Shown here: positions 6,963 through 13,775 of the stretch, piece after piece
How positions within the stretch are numbered: the first letter of the stretch is position 1
Layout of the letters: the number at the start of each line of letters is the position of its first letter
Origin: Verrucomicrobia bacterium UBA673
GTDB lineage: Bacteria > Verrucomicrobiota > Verrucomicrobiia > Limisphaerales > UBA1096
Reading direction: 5' to 3'
NCBI GenBank assembly: GCA_002299785.1
Contig: DBNL01000174.1
Span: 7,592 to 24,111, forward strand
Length of the DNA stretch: 16,520 nt
Translations under genes and position numbers: made by a program
The notes under the pieces: generated by a model
Told to the model about the DNA's origin: nothing
The model's database searches: none
The model's input: the letters and a program-made list of their open reading frames with translations, nothing else

Positions 6963-7687
6963 GCATGAAGGAGTTCAACGCACTGGACGGCGCACTCCTC
7001 ATCGACAAGCCGGCCGGACCAACCTCACACGATATCGTCGATACCGTCCGGCAATGTTACCGCATAAAAAAAGTTGGCCACTGCGGCACACTCGACCCAG
7101 CTGCCACAGGTCTTCTGACTCTCCTGCTAGGTAAGGCCACCAAGCTCTCCGAGAAAATGATGTCCGACGACAAGGTTTACGTCGGCTCGATGAAGCTCGG
7201 AGAGACCACCAACACCTTCGACGCCGAGGGTGAGATCGACGAAACCACACCAGTGCCCGACCTCGACCTCGAGGCGTTGCAGGAAAAGGCCAACGACTTC
7301 CTAGGCGACCAGTTGCAACTGCCGCCGATGGTCAGCGCCATAAAGATTAACGGCACCCCACTTTACAAGCTCGCCCGCAAAGGCATCGAAGTCGAACGCA
7401 GAAAACGCTTCATTCACGTCTATAATTTCCAGATCACCGAGTACAAGTCGCCGTTTGCCTGGTTCAAGGTCGCCTGCACAAAAGGCACCTACGTCCGAGC
7501 ACTCGCGCATGACCTTGGCCAAGCGCTTGGTTGTGGCGCGCATCTGGCCGGCCTGCGCCGCACCGTCTCTGGCAAATTCAAGGTCAGCGCAGCCACCCCA
7601 CTCGAAGAACTCACAACCCTCTCGCCGGACGATCTGCCCAGACGCGTCGTGCCGATGCTCCAGCTATCCGCCGCCACCGAGTTGTGA
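6959..7687 (+). CDS. truB: tRNA pseudouridine-55 synthase TruB
   Basis: Isomerises uridine 55 in the T-loop of tRNAs. The catalytic motif HCGTLDPAATGLL is present, with aspartate 46 as the nucleophile, preceded by GALLIDKPAGPTSHD (11-25) and followed by YVGSMKLGETTNTFDAEGE (74-92). The 242 residues are shorter than the roughly 300 of E. coli TruB: the sequence ends soon after the catalytic domain, so the C-terminal PUA domain appears to be missing. The start ATG overlaps the preceding stop (ATGA) and its own stop overlaps the ribF GTG (GTGA), so translation is likely coupled on both sides. ATG at 6965 is a possible alternative start. Confidence 0.96.
   Translation: MSMKEFNALDGALLIDKPAGPTSHDIVDTVRQCYRIKKVGHCGTLDPAATGLLTLLLGKATKLSEKMMSDDKVYVGSMKLGETTNTFDAEGEIDETTPVPDLDLEALQEKANDFLGDQLQLPPMVSAIKINGTPLYKLARKGIEVERRKRFIHVYNFQITEYKSPFAWFKVACTKGTYVRALAHDLGQALGCGAHLAGLRRTVSGKFKVSAATPLEELTTLSPDDLPRRVVPMLQLSAATEL
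7514..7523. repeat. Iterated palindrome, copy 2 (in truB)
   Basis: CTTGGCCAAG, read as Leu-Gly-Gln, continuing as CGCTTGG to give a 17-base string that recurs exactly in ribF. Confidence 0.7.
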
Positions 7688-8607
7688 AGATCATACACCA
7701 ACCCGCCGATCTGGCCATCGGCAGAGGGAAAGCCTGCCTAGCCATCGGCATGTTCGACGGCGTACACCTTGGCCACCAGCAGGTTTTTCGGCAAACCATC
7801 GAGGACAGCCACCGGAACGAGGGCCGCTCCGTAGCCGTTACGTTCGACCGCCACCCGGCCAGCGTCATCGCCCCAGACCGTACGCCTGCAATGCTGCAAA
7901 ACCGCAATCAGCGGCTCCGCGCCATCGAGTCACTCGGCATCGACGACGTATTGCTTATCGAGTTCAATACCGCGTTTAGCCGCAAGCCCGGCGCAGAATT
8001 CATCCGCGAACTCGCCGACGGCTTTGGAATGATCCATAGCATTTGTGTCGGGGCAAACTTCACCTTCGGCCACCGGCGCGACGGCAACGTCGGGTTGCTT
8101 CGGACGCTTGGCCAAGCGCTTGGCTTCCATGTGCACGGACTACAGGCCGTGTCGCTCGACGGCCAGGCAGTCAGCAGCACCCGCATCCGCGCCGCCGTGC
8201 GAACCGGCGACCTCGACGCCGCCGGGCAGATGCTGGGCCGCACATTCGCTATCGAGGGCACCGTCGTCGAGGGCGATCGACACGGCCGAGAGCTGGGTTT
8301 CCCGACCGCCAATCTAGACACCAACGGCTTGGCTCTGCCGCCCAACGGCGTCTACGCTGCGCACGCCCGACTTGGACAGGTGACACACCGCGCCGTCCTC
8401 AACATCGGCCTGCGCCCCACCTTGGCCAACCCCGATCCATCACTGCAAGTCGAGGCGCACCTGCTCGACTTCGACGCCGACCTATACGGCCAGGCGATGG
8501 AGATCGAGCTGGTCGAGCGGCTGCGTGACGAGCAGAGGTTCGGCTCGACCGACGAATTAGCCACCCAGATTTCGCGCGACATCGAGCGCGCCCGCACCTT
8601 GTTTTAA
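7684..8607 (+). CDS. ribF: Bifunctional riboflavin kinase / FMN adenylyltransferase RibF
   Basis: Makes FMN and then FAD from riboflavin and ATP. The 307 residues, the usual family length, have the nucleotidyltransferase domain first, with AIGMFDGVHLGH (20-31), VTFDRHP (52-58), VGANFTFGHRRDGN (122-135) and SSTRIR (164-169). The riboflavin kinase domain follows, with GRELGFPTANL (201-211) and LPPNGVYAA (218-226). I choose GTG at 7684 because it overlaps the truB stop and gives the expected N-terminus; an in-frame ATG at 7531 would add 51 residues overlapping truB with no family support. The product supplies flavin cofactors, which the OYE-family enzyme in this window would need. Confidence 0.95.
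   Translation: MKIIHQPADLAIGRGKACLAIGMFDGVHLGHQQVFRQTIEDSHRNEGRSVAVTFDRHPASVIAPDRTPAMLQNRNQRLRAIESLGIDDVLLIEFNTAFSRKPGAEFIRELADGFGMIHSICVGANFTFGHRRDGNVGLLRTLGQALGFHVHGLQAVSLDGQAVSSTRIRAAVRTGDLDAAGQMLGRTFAIEGTVVEGDRHGRELGFPTANLDTNGLALPPNGVYAAHARLGQVTHRAVLNIGLRPTLANPDPSLQVEAHLLDFDADLYGQAMEIELVERLRDEQRFGSTDELATQISRDIERARTLF
8107..8116. repeat. Iterated palindrome, copy 3 (in ribF)
   Basis: Core of a perfect 14-bp palindrome CGCTTGGCCAAGCG (8105-8118). Read as Leu-Gly-Gln, the same frame as the truB copy. Confidence 0.7.
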
Positions 8608-8636
8608 TTTTGAAAAATGAAGATACTCCGCCGCCC

Positions 8637-9626
8637 ATGAATGCAGGAATCACAGCAATCAACGAGGAAGTCGAACACGCCAGCGCCTTCGTGCAGCCGT
8701 TGTTGGGGGAAATGGCCAAGGTTGTCGTCGGTCAGAAAATGCTCGTCGAGCGCCTGATCATAGGCCTGCTGGCCAACGGCCACGTGCTACTCGAGGGCGT
8801 GCCCGGCCTCGCCAAGACGCTCGCCATCAAATCACTCGCCAACTGTATGGACGCCCAGTTCGCTCGGCTGCAGTTCACGCCCGACATCCTCCCGGCAGAC
8901 GTCGTCGGCACGCAGATTTACAATCCGCAATCCGGTGGCTTCACCACGCGGCAAGGCCCGGTATTCGCCAACTTGGTTTTGGCCGACGAGATCAACCGCG
9001 CCCCTGCCAAGGTGCAGAGCGCCCTGCTCGAGGCCATGCAGGAGCGACAGGTCACCATCGGCGATAAGACATATCCGCTGCCGGAGCCGTTCCTCGTGAT
9101 GGCCACCCAAAACCCGGTCGACCAGGAAGGCACCTACCCGCTGCCCGAAGCGCAGATCGACCGCTTCATGCTCAAGGTGAAAATCACCCACCCGGATCGC
9201 GACGAGGAGCGTCAGATCCTCGACCTCATGGGCCGCACCAATGCCGCGCCTGAAACACAGCAAGTCGTCACCGTCGAGGACATCCTCAAGGCGCGCGAAG
9301 TCATCAACAGCATTTACACCGACGACAAGGTCAAGGACTACATCGTCGATATGGTCTGCTGCACACGCTACCCGGAGCGTTACGGCATCGACGTCGCCGA
9401 TTTCATCCAGCTCGGGGCCTCGCCTCGCGCCACCATTGCGCTCACCCTAACGGCCAAGGCCCACGCCTTCCTGCGGGGCCGCGGCTTCGTCACACCGCAG
9501 GATGTGAAGAGCGTCGCACAGGACGTGTTGCGCCACCGGGTGTCCGTCACCTTCGAGGCCGAGGCCGAGGAGAAAAACTCCGAAACCATAATTCAGAAAA
9601 TCCTCGACGAACTCCCCGTGCCGTAA
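8637..9626 (+). CDS. MoxR-family AAA+ ATPase
   Basis: Chaperone-like ATPase of the MoxR class, whose members usually help mature or insert cofactors into partner complexes. The 329 residues contain Walker A GVPGLAKT (54-61), Walker B LVLADEIN (113-120), sensor 1 ATQNP (156-160) with the family signature EGTYPLPEAQIDRF, and sensor 2 GASPRA (260-265). The start is uncertain: ATG at 8637 is preferred, while an in-frame TTG at 8610 would add nine residues; neither has a Shine-Dalgarno site. It follows ribF after 29 bp and is probably cotranscribed with it. MoxR genes normally precede DUF58 and von Willebrand factor-A genes; none follows here, so its partner is unknown. Confidence 0.93.
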   Translation: MNAGITAINEEVEHASAFVQPLLGEMAKVVVGQKMLVERLIIGLLANGHVLLEGVPGLAKTLAIKSLANCMDAQFARLQFTPDILPADVVGTQIYNPQSGGFTTRQGPVFANLVLADEINRAPAKVQSALLEAMQERQVTIGDKTYPLPEPFLVMATQNPVDQEGTYPLPEAQIDRFMLKVKITHPDRDEERQILDLMGRTNAAPETQQVVTVEDILKAREVINSIYTDDKVKDYIVDMVCCTRYPERYGIDVADFIQLGASPRATIALTLTAKAHAFLRGRGFVTPQDVKSVAQDVLRHRVSVTFEAEAEEKNSETIIQKILDELPVP

Positions 9627-9928
9627 ACGGAACCGCCGCTGCGGTAGCAGCAAAATCCCTGTTCGCACAGGGTTGCTGAAAATCCGGCGCACCGATGCCA
9701 GGAACGATCCCCTCATCCGCGACCTCGTGCAGCGCGAACAACTCACACTCACCTAAATGACCTCGATTTTACGGCGATGAAAAAAAGAAGAAATTCGCCT
9801 GCAAAAGTTTCCCGGTCGTTAGCGCCGAGAATCATCTCAAGCTCATCAAGGTCATACCCGAGCTCAATATCTTCAAGCCTTACTTCTGCTCGACCGGGAG
9901 GAATGCGCCAAGAAAGATACGATGACAG
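9627..9928. other. Gap between convergent genes with coding-like remnants
   Basis: No intact gene is visible in these 302 bp. Two adjacent open stretches in different plus-strand frames nevertheless show the GC-rich third positions of real genes. One runs from 9661 or earlier to a stop at 9754-9756, with a central segment KIRRTDARNDPLIRDLV. The other is 9761-9925, containing ENHLKLIKVIPELNIFK. Neither has a convincing start codon. They may be the remains of a decayed or frameshifted gene; the first faintly recalls the N-terminus of GNAT acetyltransferases (IRR-D pattern), which I cannot confirm. A hairpin lies at 9657-9672. Confidence 0.4.
9657..9672. terminator. Candidate terminator hairpin between convergent moxR and methyltransferase genes
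   Basis: CCCTGT (9657-9662) and ACAGGG (9667-9672) form a 6-bp stem with a 4-base loop, 30 bp after the moxR stop. On the minus strand it is followed by ATTTTG, a short T-run; on the plus strand the following bases are not T-rich. GCTGC-GGTA-GCAGC, directly before it (9638-9651), could form another small hairpin. Confidence 0.35.
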
Positions 9929-10888
9929 TTAAACCTGCACTGCTCTAAAAACGCCCTCTTCTGCGTAGGAGTCAACCTGCGAAGCAGCGATGGTGAAACT
10001 GTGCTTGGCCAATTGCTTGGCCAAGGTTTGTTCGGTGTGGCGGTAGGAGAAAAAAAGCCGCAACGACCGCCCGGCGACAAACTCACACGACTCGCCCTCA
10101 ATGCTCAGGTCAAGAGACTCGGAAAATTCGAAGTCAGCGACGATCCGCAACAATTCGTCAATTTGCTCAATACCAAATCGTAACCTTCCATCCGTTGCCG
10201 ACACTCCCAATCCAAGGAGAAACGACAGCAGCCAGTCACGAGTCTCGGCGTTATCATACTGTGGAAGAACAACCTCCACGCCGCCTCTATAATCGTCGCC
10301 AGGCGCGAGGTTGGCGCTAAGCAACAACTGATCGCCCTCCAACAAAAGCTCCGCCAGAAGCGGTAGGATCACGTCCGGCTCAAGGTTCGGAATCATCCCG
10401 AAGAAGGTGAACACGCGCTTGGTTTTCGGTGTAACGATTGTATCGAGCACTTGGCCAAGGTCGGGAGTATTAGCAAGGTCGCACACGAGAGGGTGAATGC
10501 GTTCAAGCGGCAACTCCGCGGACGCTGCTTCGCGCGCCACCCGCGTCATCGCTTGACTGACGTCGCACGGCACGTAGTCAACAATCGGATGAATCGACTT
10601 CAGCTTAGCTAGGTAACGGGTGTCCTTTTGGCCGCCACCGCAACCCAGGCCAACGAGACAAACCGCCTCATCCGCCGCTTGGCCAAGCGACTCGTCAAAT
10701 GCCTGGTCGTAAATCGACTGCACGCCGGCTTCAGTCCGCGACGGCGAATGCGCCCTGTGCACCGCGAGCCACTTTTGCGTTTGCCGATCGCTGTCGTACA
10801 AAAACTTGGGCGGCACCTGGCCACGCCTAAGGCCGTCGAGCAACTGTCGCTGAACGGCATGCGGAAATTGACTGTGATGAACGATCAC
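9929..10888 (-). CDS. EgtD-like SAM-dependent methyltransferase
   Basis: A member of the EgtD family (histidine N-alpha-methyltransferase domain, PF10017) by recalled pattern. Residues 26-53 follow the family's PPK-YD-SRTE layout, the SAM loop is LVGLGCGGGQKDTRYL (78-93), then come YVPCDVS (105-111), FFGMIPNL (162-169, with the conserved Asn168) and QYDN (210-213, with the Tyr211 equivalent). The C-terminal strand FVAGRSLRLFFS (270-281) aligns with the EgtD segment ending in RTEIS. The glutamate that binds the histidine imidazole in EgtD is phenylalanine 279 here, while the serine (281) is kept, so the substrate is probably not histidine. Start is GTG at 10888, 16 bp after the upstream oxidoreductase gene. 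Last gene of the minus-strand unit. Confidence 0.82.
   Translation of the reverse strand: MIVHHSQFPHAVQRQLLDGLRRGQVPPKFLYDSDRQTQKWLAVHRAHSPSRTEAGVQSIYDQAFDESLGQAADEAVCLVGLGCGGGQKDTRYLAKLKSIHPIVDYVPCDVSQAMTRVAREAASAELPLERIHPLVCDLANTPDLGQVLDTIVTPKTKRVFTFFGMIPNLEPDVILPLLAELLLEGDQLLLSANLAPGDDYRGGVEVVLPQYDNAETRDWLLSFLLGLGVSATDGRLRFGIEQIDELLRIVADFEFSESLDLSIEGESCEFVAGRSLRLFFSYRHTEQTLAKQLAKHSFTIAASQVDSYAEEGVFRAVQV
10016..10025. repeat. Iterated palindrome, copy 4 (in methyltransferase gene)
   Basis: Second half of a tandem pair: a nine-of-ten copy, CTTGGCCAAT, lies 12 bp to the left (10004-10013). On the coding strand the pair reads Leu-Ala-Lys-Gln-Leu-Ala-Lys. Confidence 0.7.
10450..10459. repeat. 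Iterated palindrome, copy 5 (in methyltransferase gene)
   Basis: Exact copy, read on the coding strand as Leu-Gly-Gln within DLGQVL. Confidence 0.7.
10678..10687. repeat. Iterated palindrome, copy 6 (in methyltransferase gene)
   Basis: Exact copy, extended to the 14-bp CGCTTGGCCAAGCG (10676-10689); coding strand Leu-Gly-Gln-Ala. Confidence 0.7.
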
Positions 10889-10904
10889 GTTTGTCGGTGG
10901 CCGT

Positions 10905-12386
10905 CTAAAGCGACTTTTTAATTTGCTTGAGCTGACCGAACTCGGGACGGTTTTTGTAGTAGTCGTCGAGCGGAAAACAACCGCTGATCATGCCATTGCG
11001 CGGACCAGTGGTGCAATCGCTAAACGTCCGGCAAATGCGCTTGGACGTCGGCGCTCTCTTGGCCATCGCATCGGGAAGCATGTCCGGATAACTCAAAACC
11101 ATCCGCCCCAGACCGACGACATCCACCCACCCTTCGCGCACAAGGCGCTGTGTCACCTGGGGTAAAAAATCCTGCAGGTAGCTGTAGCCACAACCAGCGA
11201 TAGCGAGATTAGCAGGCGCGGCTTCACGAATTTGGCGTACGACTTGAACCTGCCGCTCGACATCAATGAGCGGATCGTGCGCTGGTTGGTAGCCGTCGGA
11301 AGGCGGATAGGCGGCGGGACGCTGGATGTGCGGATTGTAATACGGCGAACCGGCGCTGAGGCTCACGAGCTTGACGCCCAACTCCCCACACAACTTCACA
11401 AACTGCTGCGGCTCAGTGAGGTCAACCTCCAGCGGGTTATCGGGATTCAGTCCGAACCCATAGTTGTATGGTAAGCAATGGGAAAAATCCTCCGGGATGC
11501 CGGGGCCGAGTTTGCCCGAGTGCGACCGGGTCGGATCGGAGTGGAACGGCACGAAGTCGAACGCGCTCACGCGAATAATTACGTCGATGTCGTTTCCGTC
11601 CGCGCGAATGCCATCGATGATTTCACGCACGATACGCGTACGGTTTTCGAACGAGCCGCCGTACCTGCCGGGGCGAGTGTGGGCGCTGAGAAATTCGTGC
11701 AGCAAATAGCCGTGACAATGCTTGAGGTCGACGAAGTCTGCCCCCGCTCCGGCGGCGAGTCGCGCGGCGACGACGTAGCTGCCGATGAGTTCGCCTATTT
11801 CCTCGTCGATCCAAATTTGATCGTCGCTGGTTACGTTGAATTTCGCGTCGAGGATCGGGTGCCGATACGCGACTCGCGGCTCGAACCTGGTTTTCACATT
11901 GGGCCGGCAGAAGCGTCCCGAGTGCGTGAGCTGAAAACCAATCGCCAAGTCATCGGTCGAGCCGTATCGCCCGGCGTGCGCCGCGACAAGCGTGTCGCGG
12001 AGACTCGCGATGTCGGCTTGGTTTTCCTCGTTGAGGATGAGTTGGTTCGGGTTGGCCCGACCGTCGGGGCGCACTGCCATCGCCTCGCCGCCGAGGATCA
12101 GCTTGGCCCCGCTCTCGCCGAAACGTTGCCACCGGCGCGTCATCTCGTCAGTCACGCCGCCGCTTGTCGTGCCGTCCCAGCCCTCCATCGGGTGAATCGC
12201 GATGCGGTTGCCGGAGGTTTTGCCTCCAAGCATGATTCGGTCGAGCGGCTTGGACAAGGGCGACTCAGCGCGCGGCAGGATCGCGTCGTCGCACGGCAAA
12301 TCAAGGCCAAGCGACGCGACGTGTTCACGGAAGGCTCCCGGGGTTTTCAGCGCCGGAATGCGCTTGAGTTTGAACGGATCAGCCAC
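10905..12386 (-). CDS. Old-yellow-enzyme-family NADH:flavin oxidoreductase
   Basis: FMN-dependent TIM-barrel oxidoreductase expected to reduce an activated C=C bond; substrate unknown. The 493 residues show RIAIHPMEGWDG (61-72), LTHSGRF (153-159), DLKHCHGYLLHEFLSA (220-235) and GRYGGSFENRTRIVREII (240-257), then LSAGSPYYNP (343-352) and VDVVGLGRMVLSYPD (421-435) at the phosphate-binding end. The catalytic pair normally written H-x-x-H/N reads K-H-C-H (222-225). The tail has cysteines 452, 458 and 470, a partial version of the 4Fe-4S motif of dienoyl-CoA-reductase relatives with one cysteine missing. The C-terminal NADPH-binding domain of those relatives is absent. GTG start at 12386, six bases after the GH88 stop, so it is cotranscribed. 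Residues 1-50 precede the barrel and are unassigned. Confidence 0.9.
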   Translation of the reverse strand: MADPFKLKRIPALKTPGAFREHVASLGLDLPCDDAILPRAESPLSKPLDRIMLGGKTSGNRIAIHPMEGWDGTTSGGVTDEMTRRWQRFGESGAKLILGGEAMAVRPDGRANPNQLILNEENQADIASLRDTLVAAHAGRYGSTDDLAIGFQLTHSGRFCRPNVKTRFEPRVAYRHPILDAKFNVTSDDQIWIDEEIGELIGSYVVAARLAAGAGADFVDLKHCHGYLLHEFLSAHTRPGRYGGSFENRTRIVREIIDGIRADGNDIDVIIRVSAFDFVPFHSDPTRSHSGKLGPGIPEDFSHCLPYNYGFGLNPDNPLEVDLTEPQQFVKLCGELGVKLVSLSAGSPYYNPHIQRPAAYPPSDGYQPAHDPLIDVERQVQVVRQIREAAPANLAIAGCGYSYLQDFLPQVTQRLVREGWVDVVGLGRMVLSYPDMLPDAMAKRAPTSKRICRTFSDCTTGPRNGMISGCFPLDDYYKNRPEFGQLKQIKKSL

Positions 12387-12392
12387 GGTGAA

Positions 12393-13772
12393 TCAATAGT
12401 CGAAAAAGGTTGGGTAACACTCACCACGCGCTTCGCGAAGGAGCATCAGCGCCAACTCGCGCGCGTGGTAGTCGCCCCACATCGAGCTTTCGCCGCAGGG
12501 GATTTTGCTGCCGCGCGGGATATGGTCCCAGCCGTTGGGGTGATGATAAATCGAGTGCAAAACCAAGCCCTGATGCCTGGCACTCGAGGAGAGGAACGGC
12601 GTCTGCAAAAGGGTATTGGATATAGTCAAGCCGGCCTGACGATAGCGCGTGCCACCGGCTTTTTTGCCACTATTGATCAGGTAGTTACCCAAGCGGATCA
12701 GTCCCTGCGCCGCGATCGCCGCCGCGGAGGAATCAAGCGGCTCAAAATCGTTGCACGGGTTTGAGCGCTTGGCCAAGTAGTTGCCCAAGCGATGCAGTTG
12801 CGGCGCGCCGGTGTCCCAGGCTGGAACGCCGTCGGTGCAACTGTTCTCGAGATAAAAATCGGCGGTGGCGGTGGCGGCCTTCAGCAGCATAGCGTCCAAT
12901 TTTCGCCGACCGCCGAGCGGCTTGAGAGCGGCATCCTTGAGCGTGCGGAAAAACTCGAGCTGCTCGGCATACCCACAGACCGCCCAGGCCAGACCGCGCG
13001 TCCATGTACTGAACGGTGAGTAGCCCTGCTGCGAGTTCGGGCAGCGGTAGGTGCCGTCGTTCATATTGAAAATGCTCTCGTGCGCCGTGCGGCCACGCAC
13101 ATCGTAAGCGTCGCGGCCTTCGCCGTAATAAACACCGTACGCCGCCGTCGCCTCGGCATGCCTCACGAGACGCTCGAGCAGCGAAATTTTCCGATCCCTC
13201 TCTCCCATCAACACGTGACCAAGCTGATGTGCCACCGCGAGTGAGCGCAGCGAGCGGATCGTGTCGATGAACAGAGAGTGCGGACCGTTGAACGAGTAAA
13301 TGTAGCCGCCGCCCGGAATGTCCGTCCAGCGTGCGGCCTGCACTGCGCCGGAGACCTTGAGCGCGAGTTCGTAAAACTCCATCTCGCGAGGGCCGTGGGC
13401 GATCTTCCCCTCGCGCATGAGCCGCCGAAGGTTGCCGTAGGTCGAGATGTTGTTGAAGCCGTGATCGTGCACGCCGATGTGCGACACGTGCGAGGCCATT
13501 TGCTTCACCGTGCCTTTGCGGCCAATCTTCAAAAAACGCTCGTCGCCGGTGGCGTCGTACTGCAGCACGGCCGAGCCAAACTGAAAGCCCTGCGTCCACT
13601 CGGTCCAGCCGCGCGTGGTGTATTGGCCCTTTACGGTGAACACCGGCGTGCCCTTGGCCGCACGCCTGTTTTTCTCAATGGACAAAATCTTCTGCCCCGA
13701 TAGATCGAAAAACCGTTCGAGCTTGGGAACGAGCTTTTGTGGCGTCAGTTTGCGGTCAATCTTGATAGCCAT
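12393..13772 (-). CDS. GH88-type glycosidase (unsaturated glucuronyl hydrolase-like)
   Basis: An (alpha/alpha)6-barrel glycosidase of the GH88/GH105 group, expected to cleave unsaturated uronic acid from the ends of oligosaccharides left by polysaccharide lyases. In the 459 residues, VHDHGF (101-106) and LFIDTIRSL (167-175) supply aspartates 103 and 170, matching the catalytic pair known from Bacillus UGL (Asp88 and Asp149). GYSPFSTWTRGLAWAVCGYAE (250-270), DSSAAAIAAQGLI (347-359) and a C-terminal SSMWGDYHARELAL segment are also typical. No signal peptide is visible, so the enzyme is probably cytoplasmic and acts on imported oligosaccharides. ATG start at 13772, three bases after the SDR stop; the oxidoreductase gene follows after six. 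Family confident, exact substrate not. Confidence 0.88.
   Translation of the reverse strand: MAIKIDRKLTPQKLVPKLERFFDLSGQKILSIEKNRRAAKGTPVFTVKGQYTTRGWTEWTQGFQFGSAVLQYDATGDERFLKIGRKGTVKQMASHVSHIGVHDHGFNNISTYGNLRRLMREGKIAHGPREMEFYELALKVSGAVQAARWTDIPGGGYIYSFNGPHSLFIDTIRSLRSLAVAHQLGHVLMGERDRKISLLERLVRHAEATAAYGVYYGEGRDAYDVRGRTAHESIFNMNDGTYRCPNSQQGYSPFSTWTRGLAWAVCGYAEQLEFFRTLKDAALKPLGGRRKLDAMLLKAATATADFYLENSCTDGVPAWDTGAPQLHRLGNYLAKRSNPCNDFEPLDSSAAAIAAQGLIRLGNYLINSGKKAGGTRYRQAGLTISNTLLQTPFLSSSARHQGLVLHSIYHHPNGWDHIPRGSKIPCGESSMWGDYHARELALMLLREARGECYPTFFDY
12768..12777. repeat. Iterated palindrome, copy 7 (in GH88 gene)
   Basis: Exact copy, coding strand Leu-Ala-Lys within NYLAKR. A near-copy TTGCCCAAGC starts at 12781, only 3 bp away. 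Confidence 0.7.
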
Positions 13773-13775
13773 GCC

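Noticed and set aside
7531..7683. Upstream extension of ribF
   Set aside because: The extra 51 residues lie entirely inside truB and do not look like RibF; the GTG at 7684 gives the standard N-terminus.
11478..12764. 428-codon plus-strand open frame opposite the oxidoreductase and GH88 genes
   Set aside because: It is antisense to two well-supported genes, crosses their junction and shows no domain; GC-rich codon use leaves such shadow frames open.
12742..13599. 285-codon minus-strand frame within the GH88 gene
   Set aside because: It is in an alternative frame of the same strand, very arginine-rich, and the overlapping GH88 frame carries all catalytic motifs.
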